From Acidobacteriota bacterium (GTDB lineage Bacteria; Acidobacteriota; Terriglobia; Terriglobales; Acidobacteriaceae), in contig JAJZAL010000059.1 in assembly GCA_021799405.1 (NCBI GenBank), positions 1-23,563 on the forward strand: a stretch of DNA of 23,563 nucleotides, written 5' to 3'. The translations under genes were made by a program, and so were the position numbers. Position 1 is the first letter of the stretch. Every line of letters begins with the position of its first letter. Below, piece by piece: positions 7,697 through 13,776 of this stretch. Below the pieces are notes generated by a model. It saw only the letters and a list, made by a program, of their open reading frames with translations. It did not search any database and had not been told where the DNA came from.

Positions 7697-8470
7697 TCAC
7701 ACCCATCCCGCATCGATCACATAGCTTTGGTTGGTGATCGCCGAACTGTCATCGGCAGCCAGAAACATCACCAGCCGCGCCACCTCATCCGGCAGAATCA
7801 TCCTCTTGAGGGCCTGATTCGTCAGCACGTGTGCCGTATACGCCTCCGTGAGCCAGAGCCTCTTTTGCCGTTCCGTCAGGATGGCGCCGGGCAGCACCGC
7901 GTTCACGCGAATGTTGTCTTTGCCGACCTCGTGCGCCAGCGTTCGGGTCATGCCCACAACCGCAGCTTTGGCCGTAACGTAAACAGACTGATGCGTCGAG
8001 GGAATCACCCACCCGATCGAGCTCATGTTGATGATCGAACCCCGCCCCGCTCGCTGCATGACCGGGATCACGGCCTGGGCCGCGAAGAACTGGTGTTTCA
8101 GATTCACGGCCAGCGTCCGGTCCCAGAACTCGGGCGTCACATCCGTCAGTTCGTGGCGAGTGTCATTGCCGGCGTTGTTGACCAGCACATCCACGGCGCC
8201 AAAGCGCTCCACCACGCGGCCAACTTCGCGTTGTAATGCCGAAATCTCCGTCAGGTCACAGTGGCCATAGACCGGCGAATGCCGCATGCTTCCAAGCCGC
8301 GCAACGAGCGACGCAGCGGCCTCGTCCTGCACATCGAAGAAGCACGTCCGTGATCCCTGCCGGGCGAACTCTTCGACGATCGCCTCGCCGATGCCGCTCG
8401 CTCCGCCCGTAACCACCACAACGCGATCCCGCAGGCTCGGATAGGTGGCATACATGCTTTCGCTCTCCAT
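7697..8470 (-). CDS. SDR sugar dehydrogenase, D-xylose/aldose 1-dehydrogenase-like
   Basis: The 257-residue protein is a classical short-chain dehydrogenase. It has the cofactor motif TGGASGIG (21-28), an Asp after strand 2 (D46, in CFFDV) that favours NAD over NADP, NNAG (98-101), the catalytic Ser in INMSSIGW (about 150), and YVTAK (Y164, K168). The start (MYATYPSLRDRVVVVTGG), DVLVNNAGND-RH, the NLKHQFF region, TERQ and the end SYVIDAGWV closely recall the Caulobacter xylose dehydrogenase XylB as I remember it. It probably oxidises an aldose such as D-xylose or L-arabinose at C1 to a lactone. The divergent SMP-30 lactonase would supply the next step. ATG 8470 is preceded by GGGAG at good spacing. 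The sugar is inferred, since related SDRs accept other aldoses. Confidence 0.85.
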   Translation of the reverse strand: MESESMYATYPSLRDRVVVVTGGASGIGEAIVEEFARQGSRTCFFDVQDEAAASLVARLGSMRHSPVYGHCDLTEISALQREVGRVVERFGAVDVLVNNAGNDTRHELTDVTPEFWDRTLAVNLKHQFFAAQAVIPVMQRAGRGSIINMSSIGWVIPSTHQSVYVTAKAAVVGMTRTLAHEVGKDNIRVNAVLPGAILTERQKRLWLTEAYTAHVLTNQALKRMILPDEVARLVMFLAADDSSAITNQSYVIDAGWV

Positions 8471-8491
8471 CAGATCTCCCGAAACTCACGT

Positions 8492-8617
8492 CCCGTCTCG
8501 CTTCGCGCCCGGCCACAGCGAACCCGAACGCAGCATCTCGCAATCCTTGCGCGACACCCTCAGGATAATAACGCAGCCTCAGACTCCTCATGTGAAGCAG
8601 GGCCCGCCTCGCTTCGC
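8492..8617. repeat. Pair of near-identical 15-base direct repeats in the divergent intergenic region
   Basis: CCCGTCTCGCTTCGC at 8492-8506 and CCCGCCTCGCTTCGC at 8603-8617 differ at one base, and similarity continues for about another eight bases. The two copies are 111 bases apart in the control region shared by the SDR and lactonase genes. They could be operator copies for a local regulator, or remnants of a dispersed intergenic repeat. Confidence 0.35.
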
Positions 8618-8671
8618 CCCTGGTCGCACCTTGGCGCGAGACGCCTTCTGGCGACGAGCTGCGATCGAGTC

Positions 8672-8677
8672 TATATT
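8672..8677 (+). promoter_or_regulatory. Possible -10 box for the SMP-30 gene inside an inverted repeat
   Basis: TATATT (8672-8677) matches the TATAAT consensus at 5 of 6 bases and lies 41 bases before the lactonase ATG. It sits within GAGTC-N7-GACTC, a short inverted repeat that could be an operator over the -10. The -35 region 17 bases upstream (TGGCGA) is poor, so an activator might be needed. Confidence 0.35.
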
Positions 8678-8690
8678 CGACTCCAGCGAC

Positions 8691-8697
8691 AAAGGAG
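8691..8697 (+). promoter_or_regulatory. Shine-Dalgarno-like AAAGGAG 21 bases before the lactonase ATG
   Basis: AAAGGAG is an excellent ribosome binding sequence but lies too far from the ATG at 8719 for standard initiation. The in-frame codon just after it is ATT (8698), a rare start; there is no ATG, GTG or TTG at 5-9 bases. Either initiation is unusual or the motif is not used. Confidence 0.4.
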
Positions 8698-8718
8698 ATT
8701 CCAGCTCAACATCGGTCT

Positions 8719-9627
8719 ATGCAGCCCATCCTTCACGAAGATTCGCCCCAACTCGATCTCATCGCCGACTACGCCTGCGAAACAGGAGAGAATCCCCTGT
8801 GGCATCCCTCGGAACAGCGCCTCTATTGGACCGACATTCCAACCGGACGCCTCTTCCGCTACGATCCGGCGTCGAACCATCACGAACAGATTTATCAGGG
8901 ACGCCCCGTCGGTGGTTTCACCTTCGAAGCAGACGGCGGCCTGCTCCTCTTCCGCGATCGCGGAAACATCGCGCTTTGGCGAAACGGTGAAATCGTCACC
9001 ATCGTCCCGGAAATCCCCGAGGAGTTGGACTCCCGCTTCAACGATGTCTTCGCCGATCCGGTTGGACGCGTCTTCTGCGGAACCATGTCCAGCGAAAGCT
9101 CCAAAGGCCGCCTCTACCGGCTCGACGCGGATGGTAGCCTCACCGTCATTCTCGATTCCATCGGATGCTCGAATGGGATGGGATTCAGCCCCGACCGAAA
9201 GACCTTCTACTATACCGACTCCTTCGCCGGCGAAATTTACCGCTTCGACTACGACATCGACACCGGCGCCCTGGCAAATCAAAGAGTCTTCGCCACCATC
9301 CCCGAATCCGACGGCCTCCCCGATGGCCTTGCCGTCGATCGCGAAGGCCGCGTCTGGTCCGCTCTCTGGGACGGCTATGCCATCGTTCGCTTCGACCAAT
9401 CCGGCAACGTCGCAGCCCGCTTTCGCTTTCCAACGCGCAAAACATCCAGCCTCGCCTTCGGCGGAAGCGATCTCACCGATATCTACGTAACGACAGCAGG
9501 GGGTCACACCAGGCAGGAAGACGGCGCTACTGCCGGGGCTCTCTTCCACCTCAGGCTGGATGCCACCGGGCAGCCTGAATTCTTTTCGCGAATCGCATCA
9601 CCATTGCCCTCTCACCAACGCTCTTAA
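8719..9627 (+). CDS. SMP-30/gluconolactonase family sugar lactonase
   Basis: The 302-residue six-bladed beta-propeller lactonase has its metal-site residues in place: E24 (GENPLWH), N152 (CSNGMGFSPD) and D202 (LPDGLAVD), plus the substrate-side N108 (RFNDVFADPVGR). The family hydrolyses aldono-lactones such as xylono- or glucono-1,5-lactone to the free acid, using one divalent metal ion. The length is normal. Its divergent partner is a xylose-dehydrogenase-like SDR, so a xylonolactonase (XylC-type) role is likely. The ATG at 8719 has no ribosome binding site at normal distance; the clear AAAGGAG at 8691-8697 is 21 bases upstream. No aldonate dehydratase is in the window, so the later steps must be elsewhere. 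Confidence 0.88.
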   Translation: MQPILHEDSPQLDLIADYACETGENPLWHPSEQRLYWTDIPTGRLFRYDPASNHHEQIYQGRPVGGFTFEADGGLLLFRDRGNIALWRNGEIVTIVPEIPEELDSRFNDVFADPVGRVFCGTMSSESSKGRLYRLDADGSLTVILDSIGCSNGMGFSPDRKTFYYTDSFAGEIYRFDYDIDTGALANQRVFATIPESDGLPDGLAVDREGRVWSALWDGYAIVRFDQSGNVAARFRFPTRKTSSLAFGGSDLTDIYVTTAGGHTRQEDGATAGALFHLRLDATGQPEFFSRIASPLPSHQRS

Positions 9628-9728
9628 CCCATTGCGCCGGGCAAACCTGCCTCGCACGGCGCAACCCTCTCTTTCCCGGCGGGCTGCAGCGTTTTCACTT
9701 CCAGTCTCTCCAGCACGCACGCCGCACG

Positions 9729-9754
9729 GTGGCTTCTTCTTCTAAAAAAGCCAC
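9729..9754. terminator. Possible hairpin after the lactonase gene
   Basis: GTGGCTT (9729-9735) and AAGCCAC (9748-9754) pair perfectly over 7 bp with a 12-base loop. It lies 100 bases after the SMP-30 stop, within the 264-base gap before the permease gene. There is no T-run after the stem on the plus strand, so it would be a weak or factor-dependent end point. The rest of the gap shows no gene. Confidence 0.25.
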
Positions 9755-9891
9755 GCTGCATGCCCTCATGCTGCCCACAAAGCGAAGCAATCCCACAGAA
9801 AAACTGATATCGTTATCATCATTTCCTGAAAGACCATGCTCGGTGCACCTCTTGAATTCGCGAAAATCTCTTCACCCCTGTCGAGGCCCAG

Positions 9892-11259
9892 GTGAGCACT
9901 GCCGACCTCCGCCAGAGTGCGGCCGCCAGCCATCTGCAGCGCGGCATCACGCTGCGTGGCGCCATCTCTGCCAATGTCCTCAACATGGTCGGCATTGGAC
10001 CGTTCCTCACCATCCCGCTGGTTCTTGCCGACATGGGCGGTCCGCAGGCCATGCTGGGATGGATTCTCGGCGCTGCCATCTCTCTTTGCGACGGGCTGGT
10101 CTGGGCGGAGCTGGGATCGGCCATGCCGCGTTCGGGCGGACCTTACTATTACCTGCTCGAGGCCTTTGGCCCCCGCCGCATGGGACGCCTCGTCAGTTTC
10201 CTCTTTCTGTGGCAGGCCATGCTGATTGGACCACTCTCGATCGCATCCGGGGCGGTGGGCTTTTCGCAGTACGCACGCTATCTGGTGCCCTCGTTGCACG
10301 GAACCCAGATGGAGTGGCTGGCGGCAGCCGTATGCGTCGCCAACATGGCGCTGCTGATGCGCAACATTCGCTCCATCAACGGCCTCTCCGTGATGATTGC
10401 GGTCATCGTGCTGGGCACAACTGCCTGGATAGCCGTCAGCGGAATGCTGCATTTTCATCCTGCCATGGCGTTTGATTTCCCCAGGAACAGCCTGAGCCTC
10501 TCCACGGGTTTCTTCGCCGGTCTGGGATCCGCAACGCTGGTGGCCGTCTACGATTACGGCGGCTACTACAACGTCTGCCTTGTCGGCGAGGAAGTCGAAA
10601 ATCCACGCAAAACCATTCCGCGCTCCATTCTCATTGCGATTGCGCTGGTTGCCGTGCTGTACCTGCTGATGAATGTCTCCATCCTCGGCGTGATTCCGTG
10701 GCGCGCGGCCATGCACTCCAGGGCGATTGCCTCGCTCTTCATCGAGCACCTCTACGGCACCACGGGCGGCAATATCGTAACCGTTCTCATCCTCATAGCC
10801 ACGTTCGGTTCGGTATTTGCGGTGCTCCTCGGCTATTCCAGAATTCCCTATGCCGCAGCCTGCGAAGGCCGCTTCTTCAGCATCTTTGCGCGCCTGCATC
10901 CACGTGGACAGTATCCGGTGGTGGCCGTCGTGGTGATGGGCGTGCTCTCCAGCCTTGCGTGCGTGCTCAGCCTCTCTGAGCTCATCACCACGCTGATTGT
11001 GGTGCAGACCCTGCTGCAGTTCATGGGGCAATGTGTTGCAGTCATCCTGCTGCGCAGGCGCGCGCGCAAAGATCCGGACTGCTTCCGCATGCCGCTCTTT
11101 CCACTGCCCGCTCTCATTGCACTCGCCGGCTGGAGCTATATCGTAGTTTCCAGCGGGGTAAAGTACATGCTCATCGCACTGATTCTTCTCTCCCTTGGAA
11201 TCGCGGGCTTCCTGCTGCATTCGCGTCTGGTGAAGGAATGGCCATTCAAGACCATATGA
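9892..11259 (+). CDS. APC superfamily amino-acid permease
   Basis: The 455-residue integral membrane protein has about 12 hydrophobic spans. The first span carries the APC unwound-helix motif (ISANVLNMVGIGPFLTIPLV), and the loop VGEEVENPRKTIPRSI is diagnostic of amino acid/polyamine/organocation carriers. It should import an amino acid or an amino-acid-like solute. The start is GTG 9892, with GAGG a few bases upstream; the frame has no good upstream alternative. Its stop TGA overlaps the ATG of the following kinase (ATGA at 11256-11259), so the two are translationally coupled. Its placement with a PfkB kinase and a GH4 glycosidase suggests that the substrate may be a glycosylated amino acid rather than a free one; E. 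coli FrlA (fructoselysine) is the known precedent for an APC carrier of that sort. The substrate is inferred. Confidence 0.9.
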   Translation: MSTADLRQSAAASHLQRGITLRGAISANVLNMVGIGPFLTIPLVLADMGGPQAMLGWILGAAISLCDGLVWAELGSAMPRSGGPYYYLLEAFGPRRMGRLVSFLFLWQAMLIGPLSIASGAVGFSQYARYLVPSLHGTQMEWLAAAVCVANMALLMRNIRSINGLSVMIAVIVLGTTAWIAVSGMLHFHPAMAFDFPRNSLSLSTGFFAGLGSATLVAVYDYGGYYNVCLVGEEVENPRKTIPRSILIAIALVAVLYLLMNVSILGVIPWRAAMHSRAIASLFIEHLYGTTGGNIVTVLILIATFGSVFAVLLGYSRIPYAAACEGRFFSIFARLHPRGQYPVVAVVVMGVLSSLACVLSLSELITTLIVVQTLLQFMGQCVAVILLRRRARKDPDCFRMPLFPLPALIALAGWSYIVVSSGVKYMLIALILLSLGIAGFLLHSRLVKEWPFKTI

Positions 11260-12200
11260 CCCAACGCTACGACATCACGGTGGTCGGCGAAATCTTCAAC
11301 GATCACGTCTTCTCCGGATTCGCGCAATGGCCGCGCCCGGGTGAGGAAGTTTTTGCCGAAAGCTATATCCGCGAAATAGGCGGCGGAGCAGCTATCACCT
11401 CATGTGCGCTGGCTCGGCTTGGGCGCAGGGTCGCCGTAGTAGGCGTGATTGGCAAAAGTGATGAATGGAGCCGTAAACGGCTGCACGATTTCGGCGTCGC
11501 CACTGACGGGCTCAAACCGTCTGCCCTCGATACCGCCGTTACCGTCAGCATCTCCACCAGTCAGGACAGGTCATTCTTTACCTGGGCTGGCGCCAATCGC
11601 GAACTGCCGGAGCATCTTGCTGATTCCGCCGTGCAGAGGATTCTGCTCGCCTCGCGCCATGTTCATTTCGCCATGCGGCTCGATAGAAACCTGGCATCGG
11701 CGTTGCTGCCGCTGCTCCATGACACCGGCTGCGGCACTTCCATCGACCCCGGATTTCACCCCGATTGGTATCGCCTTCCTGAAAACCGGCAGACCCTCGG
11801 CGAGTGCGACTACTTCTTTCCGAACCAAAACGAAGGGGAGTTGATCACCGGACGCACCCACCCGCAAGAAATCATGTCGAGCCTGCACAAGCTGGGAATT
11901 CGCGGCGCAGTTCTCAAGCTGGGACGCCGGGGAGCCGCAGCCGCGCGCGACGGGAAGTTGCTCTTCGCTCTTCCGCCGCCCATGCATACTGTCGACACAA
12001 CCGGCGCCGGCGACGCCTTCGACGCCGGATTCATCGATTCGATCTTGGATGACCCGGCAACAGAACGGGCGCTGCGGCGGGGTTGCGCCTGCGGCGCGCT
12101 CTCGACGCGCTCGGCAGGAGGCATTGCGGCTTTGCCCGCCAAAGAGGAACTGGAAGCAATGGATGAACAGGTCACGATCGGAGACGCATATGGCGAATAA
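11256..12200 (+). CDS. PfkB-family sugar kinase (first of two)
   Basis: The 314-residue ribokinase-fold kinase has PfkB motif 1 as IGGGAAITSCALARLG (about 41-56) and motif 2 as DTTGAGDAFDAGFI (about 247-260), with D253 as the catalytic base and GAG as the anion hole. It phosphorylates a hydroxymethyl group on a sugar or nucleoside with ATP. ATG 11256 is chosen because it overlaps the permease stop as ATGA; an in-frame ATG at 11238 (six residues earlier) is possible but has its AGGA directly against it. The 3' end overlaps the GH4 start by 11 bases. Tight overlap with the GH4 gene, whose enzymes often need a 6-phosphate, suggests that it makes the GH4 substrate. No PTS gene is in the window. 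Confidence 0.88.
   Translation: MTQRYDITVVGEIFNDHVFSGFAQWPRPGEEVFAESYIREIGGGAAITSCALARLGRRVAVVGVIGKSDEWSRKRLHDFGVATDGLKPSALDTAVTVSISTSQDRSFFTWAGANRELPEHLADSAVQRILLASRHVHFAMRLDRNLASALLPLLHDTGCGTSIDPGFHPDWYRLPENRQTLGECDYFFPNQNEGELITGRTHPQEIMSSLHKLGIRGAVLKLGRRGAAAARDGKLLFALPPPMHTVDTTGAGDAFDAGFIDSILDDPATERALRRGCACGALSTRSAGGIAALPAKEELEAMDEQVTIGDAYGE
12180..12183 (+). promoter_or_regulatory. Ribosome binding site fixing the GH4 start
   Basis: GGAG at 12180-12183 lies 6 bases before ATG 12190, inside the end of the kinase gene. It supports starting the GH4 protein at MANKSKISLIGG rather than at upstream codons in the open frame. Confidence 0.6.
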
Positions 12201-13596
12201 ATCGAAAATTTCGCTCATTGGCGGCGGAGGCGTTCGCACGCCGCTCGTCATCTTCGGAGTCAATGAGGCTGCGCAACTGTTGGGAGCCGAAGAACTCGCC
12301 CTCTACGATCCGGACAGCGAGCGCGTGCAGGTCATAGCCGATCTCGGTCGCGCCATTGTCGAACGCGAAGGCGGAAAGCTCCGCATCCGAGTCGCCGCCT
12401 CCGCCGAGGAGGCCGTCGCCGGTGCCTCCTTTGTCTTGCACAGCATCCGCGTGGGCGGCATTACCGGGCGCGCTCATGACGAAAATATCTCCGTCGATCA
12501 CGGATACCCGGGCCAGGAAACCACGGGCCCCGGTGGCGTGGCGATGGGCCTGCGTACCGTCAACGCGGCGATAGAATACGCGCGGCTCGTCGAGAAACAC
12601 GCTCCGGATGCGTGGTTCATCAACTTTGCCAATCCCGCCAGCATGATCACGCAGGCTGTTTCGCACCACACCGGAGCGCGCGTCGTCGGCATCTGCGACA
12701 CGCCGGCAGAGCTCTTCCACCACATCGCCGCTGCGCTTCAGATAGATCCCGAGCGGGTCATCTGCAAGTATCTCGGCCTCAATCACCTGGGATGGATTCG
12801 CGAAGTTCAGGTGGACGGCAAGGATGTGCTTCCGGAAATTCTCAAGCGTGACGATCTGCTCGACCAGCTCTATTCTGCGAACTTGTTTGACCATGACCTG
12901 CTGCGCTGCCTGCAACTGCTGCCAACCGAATATCTCTACTTCTATTACTGCCGCCGGCGCGCTCTCGAAAACCAGCAGAAGGCGGGCACCACGCGAGGCG
13001 AAGAGATCGGTCGCATGAACGAAAAACTCTTTGCGGATCTCACGCATCATCTGCGTTCCGGCCATGCGGCAAAAGCGATTGAGGTCTATACCAGCTACCT
13101 GAATCAGCGCTCTGGTTCCTATATGAAGCTGGAAGCCAGCGCGGGCTCGGCCTTTGACAGGGAGAACGCCTGGCATGACGATCCCTTTCGAACGTCAACC
13201 GGCTATCACCGCATTGCTCTCAACGTGATGAAAGCGCTGAGCGGAACGGACCCGAAACGCATCGTCGTCAATGTTCCCAATCGCGGAGCGATCAACGAAG
13301 TCGATTGCAATGACATTGTCGAAGTGCCCTGCTCCATCAGCAACAACCATATTCAGCCCGAGGCGTGCGGCTCTTTGCCCGAGGCCGTCCGGGGACTCGT
13401 CCTCGCGGTGAAGGCCTATGAGCGTGCCGCCATTGATGCGGCGGTCTCCGGCTCCAGCGTGCTCGCTCGAAAGGCCATGCTGCTCTATCCTCCCATTGGA
13501 GAATGGGAGCCATCCAAAGAATTGCTCGACGCATTTGTGGCCCATCATCCTGCGTTGAGTCACTTCGACTGCTGCGTGCAGCACGCAACCGACTGA
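12190..13596 (+). CDS. Glycoside hydrolase family 4, NAD-dependent (phospho-)glycosidase
   Basis: The 468-residue length is normal for GH4. The N-terminal Rossmann motif ISLIGGGGVRTP (8-18) binds NAD. QETTGPGG (109-116), INFANPAS (144-151), the metal-site Cys in GICDTP (C169) and His in LGLNHLGWIREV (H199) are the family landmarks. These enzymes work by oxidation at C3, elimination and re-addition, and need Mn2+ or a similar metal plus NAD. The protein is cytoplasmic. The four residues after the metal Cys mark GH4 subgroups; as I recall, CDMP marks phospho-alpha-glucosidases and CN-V/I-P marks phospho-beta-glucosidases. CDTP here fits neither exactly and is nearer the first. It follows a PfkB kinase with an 11-base overlap, which suggests a phosphorylated substrate. 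The precise substrate and the alpha or beta preference are open. Confidence 0.92.
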   Translation: MANKSKISLIGGGGVRTPLVIFGVNEAAQLLGAEELALYDPDSERVQVIADLGRAIVEREGGKLRIRVAASAEEAVAGASFVLHSIRVGGITGRAHDENISVDHGYPGQETTGPGGVAMGLRTVNAAIEYARLVEKHAPDAWFINFANPASMITQAVSHHTGARVVGICDTPAELFHHIAAALQIDPERVICKYLGLNHLGWIREVQVDGKDVLPEILKRDDLLDQLYSANLFDHDLLRCLQLLPTEYLYFYYCRRRALENQQKAGTTRGEEIGRMNEKLFADLTHHLRSGHAAKAIEVYTSYLNQRSGSYMKLEASAGSAFDRENAWHDDPFRTSTGYHRIALNVMKALSGTDPKRIVVNVPNRGAINEVDCNDIVEVPCSISNNHIQPEACGSLPEAVRGLVLAVKAYERAAIDAAVSGSSVLARKAMLLYPPIGEWEPSKELLDAFVAHHPALSHFDCCVQHATD

Positions 13597-13678
13597 GCCC
13601 GCGGATAAGCATTTCGATCCCGGAAACGACGCCACGGCAGGCTCTCAGCGGTCTTCCTTCAAGCTTCGGCTCCGTCGT

Positions 13679-13706
13679 TTGCACGGCATACGCAAGTTGT
13701 TAGACT
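13679..13706 (+). promoter_or_regulatory. Possible promoter before the PNGase A gene
   Basis: TTGCAC (13679-13684) and TAGACT (13701-13706) are 16 bases apart, about 70 bases before the PNGase A start in the 180-base gap after the GH4 gene. The matches to consensus are modest (3 and 4 of 6). Confidence 0.25.
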
Positions 13707-13776
13707 GAACCCGTTGTCCGCTGCCTCCCGCGTCATTTGAGCCGGGTTTCCACGGGCATCACATGGACAGGTGACG

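Noticed and set aside
7524..7706. 60-residue frame on the minus strand overlapping the SDR stop
   Set aside because: The composition is Arg-rich and unlike any family I know, there is no ribosome binding site, and it runs through a hairpin and a T-run. It is probably a chance frame.
8671..9549. 292-residue minus-strand frame opposite the lactonase gene
   Set aside because: It mirrors the third-codon-position GC of the plus-strand lactonase and shows no motif. The plus strand has all catalytic residues of SMP-30.
9766..11220. 484-residue minus-strand frame opposite the permease
   Set aside because: It is rich in His, Glu, Gln and Arg with no domain. It is the antisense shadow of a membrane protein gene.
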